Assembly: GCA_025363655.1 (NCBI GenBank)
Contig: JANYDK010000020.1
Span: 1-57,252, forward strand
Length of the DNA: 57,252 nt
Origin: Deltaproteobacteria bacterium
Lineage (GTDB): Bacteria; Myxococcota_A; Polyangia; Polyangiales; JADJMO01
Direction of reading: 5' to 3'
Below are positions 1 through 7,209 of the stretch, piece after piece. The position numbers and the translations under genes are program-made. Numbering within the stretch: position 1 is the stretch's first letter; each line of letters opens with the position of its first letter. The notes beneath the pieces were generated by a model that saw only the letters and a program-made list of their open reading frames with translations, had not been told where the DNA came from and did no database searches.

Positions 1-109
1 CGATGTCGGCAATCCTATGGAGGTCCTGCGTTCAGGTACACCTCGGCGCGGTCACGCACCGTCGGGAAAGACGCGGCGCGACTCGCGGTTGGGTGAGATT
101 CCTTGACAT

Positions 110-133
110 CTACTTCGATAATATTAGAAGTAG
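110..133. promoter_or_regulatory. ArsR-type operator overlapping the arsR start region
   Basis: Inverted repeat CTACTTC (110-116) and GAAGTAG (127-133) around an AT-rich centre, ending 3 bases before the arsR GTG. Written as ACTTCG-N8-AGAAGT (112-131) it matches a second copy at 467-486. A TTGACA hexamer lies just upstream at 103-108, and TAATAT at 119-124 lies inside the repeat, though the 10-base spacing between the two is not a normal promoter spacing. The position fits autorepression by ArsR; the binding itself is inferred. Confidence 0.6.
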
Positions 134-136
134 TTC

Positions 137-451
137 GTGGCACCCGCAAAGCTCGAACGACACGCGGAACAACTCGGTGCGCTCGGGCATCCCGTGCGCC
201 TCGCCGTGCTGCGCTTCGTCGTGCAAAAGGGCGTCGATGGTGCTTCCGCGGGGGAAATCGCCGCGCACGTCGACCTCCCCGCCTCGACGCTGAGCCACCA
301 CCTGAAGCGCCTGGTCGACGCAGGGCTCTTCACGACCCGTCTCGAAGGCACGTTCCACTACTACGCCCCTGACTTTCCGAGCCTTCGCGCGCTGACCGAC
401 TACCTCTGGGAAGACTGCTGCAAACGCGGCAAGTCATCCTCGTGCTGCTGA
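137..451 (+). CDS. arsR: ArsR/SmtB family arsenic-responsive repressor
   Basis: 104-residue winged-helix protein starting at GTG. The core fits ArsR regulators: a helix around residues 15-30, then a helix-turn-helix at about 35-62 containing ASTLSHHLKRL, then a beta wing at about 65-78. The C-terminus carries vicinal cysteines C94-C95 and C103-C104 (DCC followed by SSSCC), an arrangement like that of As(III)-sensing ArsR proteins whose cysteine triad is C-terminal rather than in the DNA-recognition helix. It is the first gene of an arsenic operon and is bracketed by two copies of the same inverted repeat, so autoregulation is likely. There is no clear Shine-Dalgarno before the GTG. The family assignment is firm; the metalloid ligand set is inferred. 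Confidence 0.88.
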   Translation: MAPAKLERHAEQLGALGHPVRLAVLRFVVQKGVDGASAGEIAAHVDLPASTLSHHLKRLVDAGLFTTRLEGTFHYYAPDFPSLRALTDYLWEDCCKRGKSSSCC

Positions 452-466
452 TTCTTTGTGAGTAAA

Positions 467-486
467 ACTTCGAGTTTTATCGAAGT
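467..486. promoter_or_regulatory. second ArsR-type operator, arsR-arsI intergenic
   Basis: Perfect inverted repeat ACTTCG (467-472) and CGAAGT (481-486) separated by 8 bases, in an AT-rich stretch between arsR and arsI. It matches the repeat at 112-131 in half-site sequence and spacing. An AGGAG ribosome-binding site for arsI follows at 491-495. It could be an internal operator or promoter that uncouples arsI-aqpS-arsC from arsR, or a second repressor contact that loops with the first. Confidence 0.6.
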
Positions 487-501
487 AATAAGGAGAAAAC
501 C

Positions 502-984
502 ATGAACGTCCTCAAACCGCACGTCTCGCTCAACGTCACCAACGTCGAAGCCTCCGTGGCGTTCTACGAAAAGGCCTTTGGCGTGGAGGCGACCAAGCGT
601 CGTCCGGGATACGCCAAGTTCGACCTGACGACGCCGTCGCTCAACCTGACCATGCAGGAGGCGCCGCGCACGGGCGTGAACGCGAGTCACTTCGGCTTCC
701 AAGTGGCCCGCAGCGAAGACGTCGCCGCGGCCTGGACCCGCTTCAAGGAGGCCGGGCTCCGCACGCGCACCGAGTCGAACACTGAATGCTGCTACGCGCT
801 GCAAGACAAGGTCTGGATCGAAGATCCGGACGGCAACGCCTGGGAGGTCTTCGTCGTGAAGGCCGAGGCGGAAGTCATGCAGGCAGATCCGACGGCGAGC
901 GGGTGTTGCGTGCCCGAGATCGACGGCGGGAGCGAGAACGATCTCGCGCCGCCGAAGACGAAGTCGGGTGGGTGCTGTGGCTGA
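502..984 (+). CDS. arsI: ArsI/CadI-family C-As lyase (VOC fold)
   Basis: 160-residue vicinal-oxygen-chelate protein. ArsI lyases are non-heme Fe(II) dioxygenases that cut the carbon-arsenic bond of trivalent methyl- and aryl-arsenicals, giving As(III). Visible here are the vicinal pair C96-C97 in TECCYA, which binds the organoarsenical in characterised ArsI, and the presumed Fe ligands H7, H63 and E115 (in WEVF), spaced as in the family. The tail beyond residue 125 is low-complexity and carries two more Cys pairs, C135-C136 and C158-C159. The start has a good AGGAG site. The 3' end overlaps the aquaporin gene, so translation is probably coupled. Some relatives are annotated as cadmium-induced CadI; the arsenic setting favours ArsI. 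Confidence 0.82.
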   Translation: MNVLKPHVSLNVTNVEASVAFYEKAFGVEATKRRPGYAKFDLTTPSLNLTMQEAPRTGVNASHFGFQVARSEDVAAAWTRFKEAGLRTRTESNTECCYALQDKVWIEDPDGNAWEVFVVKAEAEVMQADPTASGCCVPEIDGGSENDLAPPKTKSGGCCG

Positions 985-1657
985 GCTCCCGCGGCGCGCG
1001 TGCGCCGAGTTGATCGGCACGGCATTCCTGCTCGCGGTCGTCGTCGGCTCGGGAATCATGGCCGAACGGCTCGCAGGCGGGAACGTCGCGATCGCACTTC
1101 TCGCGAACGCGCTCGCGACGGGCGCCGGTCTCGTCGCCATCATCCTCATGCTTGGTCCGGTGTCGGGTGCGCACCTCAATCCGGTGGTGACCCTGAGCGA
1201 AGCGGTGCGGCGTGCGCTGTCGTGGCGCGACGTGCCGCTGTACCTCGTCGCCCAGGTCGCGGGCGCGGTGCTCGGCGTGCTGATCGCACATGCGATGTTC
1301 GGCCTGCCGCTGCTCGGTCTCTCCCAGCACGCGCGCAGCGGCCCTTCCCAGCTCGTCGGCGAGCTCGTGGCGACGTTCGGCTTGATCGCTCTCGTGACTT
1401 CGTGCGCGCGGAATCGTCAGTCGATCTCCACGACGGCGTTCGCGGTCGGCGCCTACATCACCTCGGCGTATTGGTTCACCTCGTCCACGAGCTTCGCCAA
1501 CCCTGCCGTCACCGTCGCGCGCGCGCTCACCGACACGCTCGCCGGCATTCGACCGATCGACGTGCCGGCCTTCGTCGTTGCGCAACTCGTCGGGGCGCTG
1601 CTCGCCGTCGTCGTCGCGCGCTGGCTCTTCGCGCCGATGAAAGAGGAGCTCCGATGA
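977..1657 (+). CDS. aqpS: aquaglyceroporin of arsenic operon (AqpS-like MIP channel)
   Basis: Six-helix MIP-family channel of about 226 residues. The two half-pore motifs are present: NPV in HLNPVVTL (first loop) and NPA in FANPAVTV (second loop), the first altered from canonical NPA as in other ars-operon aquaporins. In such operons the channel is thought to let arsenite flow out down its gradient after arsenate reduction, replacing an ArsB or Acr3 pump; neither pump gene is seen here. Two in-frame GTG codons are possible starts, 968 and 977; 977 is chosen because it gives a compact N-terminus and a short overlap with the arsI stop. The stop overlaps the arsC ATG (ATGA). Substrate is inferred from context. 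Confidence 0.82.
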   Translation: MAELPRRACAELIGTAFLLAVVVGSGIMAERLAGGNVAIALLANALATGAGLVAIILMLGPVSGAHLNPVVTLSEAVRRALSWRDVPLYLVAQVAGAVLGVLIAHAMFGLPLLGLSQHARSGPSQLVGELVATFGLIALVTSCARNRQSISTTAFAVGAYITSAYWFTSSTSFANPAVTVARALTDTLAGIRPIDVPAFVVAQLVGALLAVVVARWLFAPMKEELR

Positions 1658-2094
1658 TCACCGTCGTTTTTGCGTGCGTTCACAACGCAGGCCGATCCCA
1701 GATGGCCGCGGCTTGGTTCGAGTTGCTCGCCGATTCGACCTTGGCGCGCGCGATTTCGGCGGGGACGAGGCCAGCCGCGCAGGTACATCCCGAGGTCGTT
1801 GCAGCGATGCGTGAGGTCGGCGTCGAGCTCTCGCAGAGGGTGCCGCGCCAGCTCGACGACGCTCTCGCCGGCTCGGCGTCGCTCCTCGTGACGATGGGGT
1901 GTGGAGAATCGTGCCCCGTCGTACCGGGTGTGCCTCGAGAAGATTGGCCGTTCGAGGATCCGAAAGGGCAGTCCATCGAACGCGTGCGTGTCATTCGTGA
2001 CGAGATCCGAGAACGCGTGCGTCGTCTCGTGCACGCGTCTGGATGGGCGAGTCAGAGGGGGCCTCGCGCGGACTCCCCTCGACCCGCGAAGTAG
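1654..2094 (+). CDS. arsC: arsenate reductase, low-molecular-weight phosphatase type
   Basis: 146-residue protein of the LMW protein-tyrosine-phosphatase fold. The P-loop CX5R motif is C8-VHNAGR14-S, and redox cysteines C83 and C87 lie in MGCGESC, the layout of thioredoxin-linked ArsC enzymes that reduce arsenate to arsenite by a three-cysteine relay. The family DP motif appears in WPFEDPKG near residue 102. The ATG overlaps the aquaporin stop, so translation is coupled. The last 15 or so residues are Arg/Pro-rich and extend into the 3' end of the convergent MBL-fold gene, giving a 43-base tail-to-tail overlap. With arsI and aqpS it completes a pathway that feeds arsenite to the channel. Confidence 0.88.
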   Translation: MITVVFACVHNAGRSQMAAAWFELLADSTLARAISAGTRPAAQVHPEVVAAMREVGVELSQRVPRQLDDALAGSASLLVTMGCGESCPVVPGVPREDWPFEDPKGQSIERVRVIRDEIRERVRRLVHASGWASQRGPRADSPRPAK

Positions 2095-3458
2095 GTCTGC
2101 AGCTGGAAGTCGAGCCGTCGCGTCGCGCCGTGGGCCGCATGCGGCGCGCGCTTGTGGAGGTAGTAGCCGAGCAAATCCGGCGCGTCGGTCTTCGAGACGT
2201 GCACGCGATTGCCCTCCACCGTCGAGCCACCGCGCGTGGTCGTGATGCGGGAGAAGCCGCGGTAGTAGCAATAACTCTTCTCGTAGCGGAGGCGCGCGAC
2301 GAGGATCGAGGCGGCGATGCGATGGGTGACGATGGCGTCGCGGATCGGCGCGGCGCCGCGCGTGAACTCGGGGCGATCGGGGCCGAAGCTCAGATTCCAC
2401 CACTCGCTCCGGCCATCGGGATAGACGAGCCCGAGCGCGAAGCTCGAGCGCGAGCTTCGGAGGCCGTCGATCAAAGGATCGCTCGGGCCCGCGTACGCGC
2501 TGCGCACGAATTGCTCCACGCCTTCGAGGCAGGCCTCGACCTCGCGGGCGATGAGCTCGGGCGCGTACCCCATGGTGTTCGGATCATCGAGCGGCGGAAT
2601 CGCCGCCGTGGCGTCGAAGTCGATGAGGTGGGTGTCTTCGGCGACCATCCGTGCGAACGGCGCGGCTTGCGGCAGGTGTCGAACGGAGCCGCCTTCGATT
2701 TCGAAGACGTCGCCGGGGTTGGCGATGACGCCCGGGATTTCGGGCGCGACGCGGGCCAAGTCGGAGAGGAAGCGCGTGCGGGAAATGGGAAAGAGGAAGG
2801 GATTGGTCCACTCGAGCGCGCCGGCGAAGCGAAAGCCCGCCGAGCCGGGCACGACGAGCTTGGGCTTGATTTGAAGGATGTTCGAGAGGTTCGTGCGCGG
2901 GAGATCGAGCGGGTATCCTGCGGTCATCGAGCCGAAGAAGCCGAGGTTCTGGCTCGCGAAGACGGAGAAGAGGAGGTCGACCTCGCCCATTTGAATGCGC
3001 GCGAACTCGCAGGCGCCGGGCGTGATGACGGTGTCGACTTCGTTCCAGAAGACGCCCGAAGAGTCCTTGAAGATGACGCCGAACTCGATGACGTCGATGT
3101 TGGAGAAGGTCGTCAAGATCGAGCACTTTTCGAACTCGATCAGGGCTCCTGCCTCGATGACCCGAACGTTGGTGAAGCCGAGCCTCTCGAGCACGTAGGG
3201 GATCGTCGGGTCGTCGGGACAGAGCACCTCGACGTCGCGGGGAAGGCGCGCGAGGGAAGGAATGTCGAAGTGATCGAGGTGCGAATGCGAAATGATCACC
3301 TTGTCGATGCGCGGGAGCTTTTCGTAGAAGACCTCGCGCGCGGGACAGGCGACGACCGCGCCGTCCTCGAAGGGATCTCGGAAGACGGGATCCATGAGGA
3401 TGTTGCAGCCGTCGAGCTCGACGAAGATCGTGGCGTGACCGAGCAGAGAGACCCTCAT
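2052..3458 (-). CDS. metallo-beta-lactamase-fold hydrolase, copy with intact HxHxDH
   Basis: 468-residue protein. Its N-terminal half is an MBL domain: LGHATIFVEL near the start, then HSHLDH (intact HxHxDH), then a later FWNEVDT that could supply the bridging Asp. The C-terminal half (about residue 300 on) is not one I recognise and ends in a basic segment. The closest match in style is the UlaG/NAPE-PLD-like group of MBL enzymes; the substrate is unknown. It is the second of two overlapping paralogues: its ATG overlaps the stop of the upstream copy by 4 bases, so the two are translationally coupled and may form a heteromer. Confidence 0.75.
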   Translation of the reverse strand: MRVSLLGHATIFVELDGCNILMDPVFRDPFEDGAVVACPAREVFYEKLPRIDKVIISHSHLDHFDIPSLARLPRDVEVLCPDDPTIPYVLERLGFTNVRVIEAGALIEFEKCSILTTFSNIDVIEFGVIFKDSSGVFWNEVDTVITPGACEFARIQMGEVDLLFSVFASQNLGFFGSMTAGYPLDLPRTNLSNILQIKPKLVVPGSAGFRFAGALEWTNPFLFPISRTRFLSDLARVAPEIPGVIANPGDVFEIEGGSVRHLPQAAPFARMVAEDTHLIDFDATAAIPPLDDPNTMGYAPELIAREVEACLEGVEQFVRSAYAGPSDPLIDGLRSSRSSFALGLVYPDGRSEWWNLSFGPDRPEFTRGAAPIRDAIVTHRIAASILVARLRYEKSYCYYRGFSRITTTRGGSTVEGNRVHVSKTDAPDLLGYYLHKRAPHAAHGATRRLDFQLQTYFAGRGESARGPL

Positions 3459-4855
3459 GGCTGCGCTCCGGTGGCTGTGTTCGACGATCCGGCGATGGAC
3501 GACACCGCGTAATCCATGTGGCGAAAGCCATTCTGCTCCGGTCCCGGAGGGCGAACCTCGATCATGTGCAGCGTCAGATCGGTCGGCTCGTTGGCCTCGA
3601 TGACGACCTTGCCATCGACGTACGACGCCGGGCTGATGATGGAGAGCCGCATCAGACCGCCCGAGAAATCGTAACGGCGCTCGTAGCGTGATCGAGCGAC
3701 GATGACCGAAGCGGGGAGCCGATGGGTGACCAGCGCATCGCGCGGCCCGCCCTCGCTGCGGGTGATTTTCGGCGTCGCGCCGGCGAAGTCGATGGTGATG
3801 GAGCGGTGCGCGCCGTCGGGAAAGACGACGCCGAGGCCGTAGGTCGTACGAATGCGACGGTATTCGCGCAGCGCGGCGTCGGTGCCGTCGTACCCCTCGC
3901 GGACGAAGGCAGAGAGCTCGTCGAAGAGGGCCTCGACGTCGCGCCGGAGCTCGTCTTCGGGATAGCCGTCGAGGTTCGGATCGGCGGAGGGGGGCACGAA
4001 GGACGTGGGATCGAAGGCGATTCGGTGGGTGTCGTCGGTCATCGAGGTGACGATCGGCGAGGCGCCGGGCTTCCGCAGAACCGCCCCCGCGCGGATCTCG
4101 AAGACGTCTCCCGGGTTGCCGATGTCGCGTTTCAGGCCGGGCGCGACGCGCGCCAGCTCGTCGAGATACCGCTCGCGCGAGATGGGAAAGACGAAGGAGT
4201 TCACCCAATCCATCGGCGCGCGGTAGCGAAACCCCGCCGACGCAGGCACGACCAAGCGCGGGGCGATTCGCTCCGCGCACGTCGCCGCGCCGTGCAGGTA
4301 CTGCGTCGGATATCGAGCGCGTTGACTGCCGTAATAGGCGAAGGACTGCACCGCATACGCGGCGAAGAGCAAGTCGATGTTCCCGACCGTGCGGCGAAGG
4401 TGATCGATGTTCTCGGGCGAGGGCACCGAGTCGCCCTGATGCCAGAAGATGCCGCTCGGGTCCTTGATGACGATGCCCAGCTCGGTGGGCGACCGGACGG
4501 AGAGGGTGGTGAGGATTTCGCTGCGCCCGATCTTCACCCTCGTGTTCGGGGCCACCGCGAGGACGCGGGTGAAGCCGAGCCGACCGAGCGCATACTCCAG
4601 CGTCGGCGAGCGCGGGCAGACGATGCGACAGTCGCGCGGAAGGCGCGCGAGGGAGGCGAAGTCGACGTGGTCGTGATGGATGCTCGTGAGTGTCACGAGG
4701 TCGATGCGCGGCAGACGTGCGAGGTCGAGGGTGCGGGCGGGGCAGGGCACGAGCAGGCCCTCGCCCAACTCGTCACCGAGCACCGGATCCACGAGAATGT
4801 TGGCGCGATCGACCTCCACGAGAGCCGTCGCGTGGCCGAGCGCGGTCACCAGCAT
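3455..4855 (-). CDS. metallo-beta-lactamase-fold protein, degenerate metal motif
   Basis: 466-residue paralogue of the adjacent downstream gene, alignable over its whole length (shared LGHAT, LARLPRD, ELARVAPG, NPGDVFEI and RDALVTHR blocks). At the metal site the partner reads HSHLDH while this copy reads SIHHDH, so the first His is Ser; the last Asp-His pair is kept. The later segment is HQGDS instead of NEVDT. It may be a reduced-activity or structural partner. An in-frame TTG/GTG extension upstream is possible, but the ATG at 4855 starts exactly where the partner's homology begins. The ATGA junction with the next gene suggests one mRNA. The function is unknown. Confidence 0.7.
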   Translation of the reverse strand: MLVTALGHATALVEVDRANILVDPVLGDELGEGLLVPCPARTLDLARLPRIDLVTLTSIHHDHVDFASLARLPRDCRIVCPRSPTLEYALGRLGFTRVLAVAPNTRVKIGRSEILTTLSVRSPTELGIVIKDPSGIFWHQGDSVPSPENIDHLRRTVGNIDLLFAAYAVQSFAYYGSQRARYPTQYLHGAATCAERIAPRLVVPASAGFRYRAPMDWVNSFVFPISRERYLDELARVAPGLKRDIGNPGDVFEIRAGAVLRKPGASPIVTSMTDDTHRIAFDPTSFVPPSADPNLDGYPEDELRRDVEALFDELSAFVREGYDGTDAALREYRRIRTTYGLGVVFPDGAHRSITIDFAGATPKITRSEGGPRDALVTHRLPASVIVARSRYERRYDFSGGLMRLSIISPASYVDGKVVIEANEPTDLTLHMIEVRPPGPEQNGFRHMDYAVSSIAGSSNTATGAQP

Positions 4856-4948
4856 GAGCCGACCATGGGGAGCGGAGCATGCCACGATTCCCGACCGCAC
4901 CGGGAGACGGGGTGACGGAGGATGCACGTCGGGCTACAGTCGTCGTCC

Positions 4949-5335
4949 GTGCGTCGGTCCTCTCGTCGTCACCCCTTCAGGCGGCTGCGCGCCCGGCTCT
5001 ACGCGCTCGCGCGCGTGCTGGCGGTGGTGGTGGCGGCCCAGCTGGCGGGCGTCGCGCACCACGCCATCGACGTGGTCTTCGCATCTCAGGGCGCGATTTT
5101 GCACGACGGCAAATCGGGATGTGCGCACGACGAACAGGGCGATGAGTGCCCGCCTGGGTGCCCCGATTGTCACGGGACCCACCGTCTCGCCGCCACTCCG
5201 CCGATCGCGGTCGAGGGACTGCAGCGCGTCCACGATGGATCAGAATCTCTCGTTCGTCCGAGGGAGCTCGAGGCTCCGACAGGCACGCGGACCGCGGTCT
5301 ATAGGCCGCCGCGGCGTGTGCCGAGTCTGACGTAG
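4949..5335 (+). CDS. small Cys-rich membrane-associated protein of metal-efflux locus
   Basis: About 128 residues from GTG 4949. A basic N-terminus is followed by one hydrophobic helix (about residues 18-40), then a putative metal-binding cluster with His and Cys in CAHDEQGDECPPGCPDCHG, then an unstructured tail. I recognise no named family, but a single-helix protein with a CPPGCPxCH motif beside czc genes suggests a periplasmic metal-binding accessory. An ATG at 4922 is also in frame but has GGAGG directly abutting it; GTG 4949 has a TACAGT box 8 nt upstream, fitting leaderless initiation. It is divergent from the MBL pair and codirectional with the CDF gene. Confidence 0.5.
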   Translation: MRRSSRRHPFRRLRARLYALARVLAVVVAAQLAGVAHHAIDVVFASQGAILHDGKSGCAHDEQGDECPPGCPDCHGTHRLAATPPIAVEGLQRVHDGSESLVRPRELEAPTGTRTAVYRPPRRVPSLT

Positions 5336-5458
5336 TTCGCCCGTCTGTGTGAGTTGCAGCGTGAGCCATGGCTCGCGCTCCCCCACATTCGTCGCCGACC
5401 GAGAGGTCGTCGCGCAAACGTCCCACTCGCGCCTTGTGGATCCTCCGAGGAGTGCCGC

Positions 5459-6487
5459 ATGCCCGCTCACGATTACGAAAAAGATCACGACAAAGGTCAC
5501 GACCACAGCCACCACGAAGAGCACGACCACGACCACGGTCACGATCACGACGAGTCGGGTGGCGGCGGGCACGACCACTCGCACAAGGGTCACGCGCACG
5601 TGAACCCGGCGGACGTGAGCGGTCGGGCGTTCGCCATCGCGATCGGCCTGAACCTCTCCTTCGTCATCATCGAGGCGATCTACGGCGTGCTCACGCACTC
5701 GATGGCGCTGGTCGCCGAGGCCGGCCACAACCTCAGCGACGTGCTCTCGCTCGGGCTCTCGTGGGGGGCCATGGTGTTGGCCAAGCGGACTCCCACGCAT
5801 CGGAGAACCTACGGGTTCCGGGGCACGACGATTTTGGCCTCGCTCGCCAACGCGTTGGTGTTGCTCTTCGTCGTCGGCGCCATCGCTTGGGAGTCGGTGC
5901 GACGTTTCGCGGAACCGACCCCCGTCGCCGGCAAGACGGTGATGATCGTGGCCGGCATCGGCATCCTCGTGAACGCCGGCTCTGCGCTGATGTTCGTTCG
6001 CGGCAGCAAGAAGGACGTGAACGTGAAAAGCGCCCTCGTTCACCTCGCCTCGGACGCTTTGGCGTCGATCGGCGTCGTGGCGGCGGGCGGCGCGATGATG
6101 CTCACCGGATGGACCTGGCTCGACCCGGCGGTGAGCCTCGTCCTTTCGATCGTCGTGCTCGTAGGGACCTGGTCCCTGCTGCGCCAGTCACTCGATCTCA
6201 TCCTCGCGGCGGTGCCGCAGGGCATCGATCCGGCGGCGGTGCGATCTTTCCTCGTCGGGCTTCCGGGGGTCAGCGCGGTCCACGATCTGCACATCTGGGC
6301 GATGGGTACGACGGAGACGGCGCTCACTGCGCACCTCGTCATGGCCTGGCCGGAGCGTGCCCCCAAGTTCCTCGGCTCGTTGTCTCGCGAGCTCAAGGAG
6401 CGATTCGAGATTCATCACGCCACCGTCCAAATCGAGCCCTCGGAGGCCGCCGCCGACTGCGAGCAGGCGCCGGACAACGCGGTTTGA
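5459..6487 (+). CDS. czcD: cation diffusion facilitator (CzcD-like Zn/Co/Cd exporter)
   Basis: 342-residue CDF transporter. Residues 4-47 are an exceptional His/Asp-rich tract, a likely cytosolic zinc-binding segment. Six membrane helices run from about residue 55 to 215, and the two HxxxD metal-site motifs are H90-NLSD94 and H194-LASD198. The C-terminal domain (about 225-330) has the HDLHIW element of CDF cytoplasmic domains. The ATG at 5459 has GAGGAG at suitable spacing; longer in-frame starts add only a basic, non-homologous leader. A truncated czcB follows after 14 bases with its own strong ribosome-binding site, so they form one operon. The export direction (cytosol to periplasm by proton antiport) is family knowledge; the metal range is inferred. 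Confidence 0.9.
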   Translation: MPAHDYEKDHDKGHDHSHHEEHDHDHGHDHDESGGGGHDHSHKGHAHVNPADVSGRAFAIAIGLNLSFVIIEAIYGVLTHSMALVAEAGHNLSDVLSLGLSWGAMVLAKRTPTHRRTYGFRGTTILASLANALVLLFVVGAIAWESVRRFAEPTPVAGKTVMIVAGIGILVNAGSALMFVRGSKKDVNVKSALVHLASDALASIGVVAAGGAMMLTGWTWLDPAVSLVLSIVVLVGTWSLLRQSLDLILAAVPQGIDPAAVRSFLVGLPGVSAVHDLHIWAMGTTETALTAHLVMAWPERAPKFLGSLSRELKERFEIHHATVQIEPSEAAADCEQAPDNAV

Positions 6488-6501
6488 GCGGAGGAGGCCA
6501 T

Positions 6502-7209
6502 ATGAAGACCGATCCGATACGTGCGGGCTCGCTGGCTGTACTGCTCGGCGTGCTCGGCGTGCTCGGCGTGCTCAGCTTGCTGGGCTGCCCGCGCGCCGAC
6601 CGCGCGACCGAGGGCGAGAAGCCAGCCGCCTCGAACAGCGCACACGTCGACGAGGCCGAGCACAGCGGCATCGTTCGAAGAATCAAGCTCCCCGAGGGCG
6701 TCATCGCCGACGCGCACATCCGCACCGAGCCGGTCACGGCGCGACGATTGGCGGCGGTCTTGTCGCTGCCGGGCGAAGTCTCGGTCAACCCCGATCGCAG
6801 CTCGCGCGTGTCGTCGCCGATCGCCGGACGCCTCGAGCGCGTCGACTTCAAGGAAGGCGCCTTCGTCAAGAAGGGCGCCGTTCTCGCCGTCGTGCGCATC
6901 CCCGAGCTCGGCAAGCTGCGCGGCGCGTACCTCGAAGCCGTGGCGCGGGCGAAGGCAGCGAAGGTCACCGAGCAGCGAGAAGCCGATCTGCTCTCGCAAC
7001 ACGCGACGTCGGTGCGGGAGTATCTCGAAGCCAAGACGGCCGCCGAAACGACGCAAGCCGAAGTCGATGGGCTCGGCGCGCAGCTGGCGGCGCTCGGTGG
7101 CGGCGCGGGGGGAGGCCCTGGTCTCTTGTCGTTGCAGGCGCTCCTCGACGGCTACGTGGTGAATCGTCACGCCGTCGTCGGACAACCGGTCACGGCCGAT
7201 CAGGCTCTT
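6502..7209 (+). pseudogene. czcB: 3'-truncated CzcB-like membrane fusion protein
   Basis: Starts at ATG with a GGAGGA site 14 bases after czcD. It has a lipoprotein signal (SLLGC lipobox near residue 30), a short linker, then the barrel-sandwich beginning of an RND membrane-fusion protein (RVSSPIAGRLERV, GAFVKKGAVLAVV), a coiled-coil hairpin rich in Ala/Glu, and the second lipoyl half ending at VVGQPVTADQAL. There the homology stops dead: the next codons read Arg/Gly-rich nonsense for about 1.8 kb, while CzcA homology begins in another frame. Roughly the last 150 residues of a normal CzcB are missing. Either a genuine deletion or an assembly join explains it. Confidence 0.8.
6543..6569. repeat. 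9-bp tandem repeat in the czcB signal peptide
   Basis: Three perfect copies of GCTCGGCGT, continuing partly into a fourth, encode the GVLGVLGVL core of the lipoprotein signal. Because the unit is a multiple of three, slippage would lengthen or shorten the hydrophobic core without a frameshift. Confidence 0.8.

Noticed and set aside
968-976. GTG at 968 as the start of the aquaporin
   Set aside because: Possible, but gives a longer overlap with arsI and adds residues without membrane or homology character; 977 preferred.
2043-3512. Long plus-strand open frame of 489 codons opposite the MBL pair
   Set aside because: Arg/Asp-rich, no homology-like blocks, and exactly antisense to the clear MBL-fold gene; an artefact of high GC.
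4922-4948. ATG 4922 as start of the Cys-rich small protein
   Set aside because: GGAGG directly abuts it, too close for initiation; GTG 4949 has a well-spaced TACAGT box. Both remain possible.
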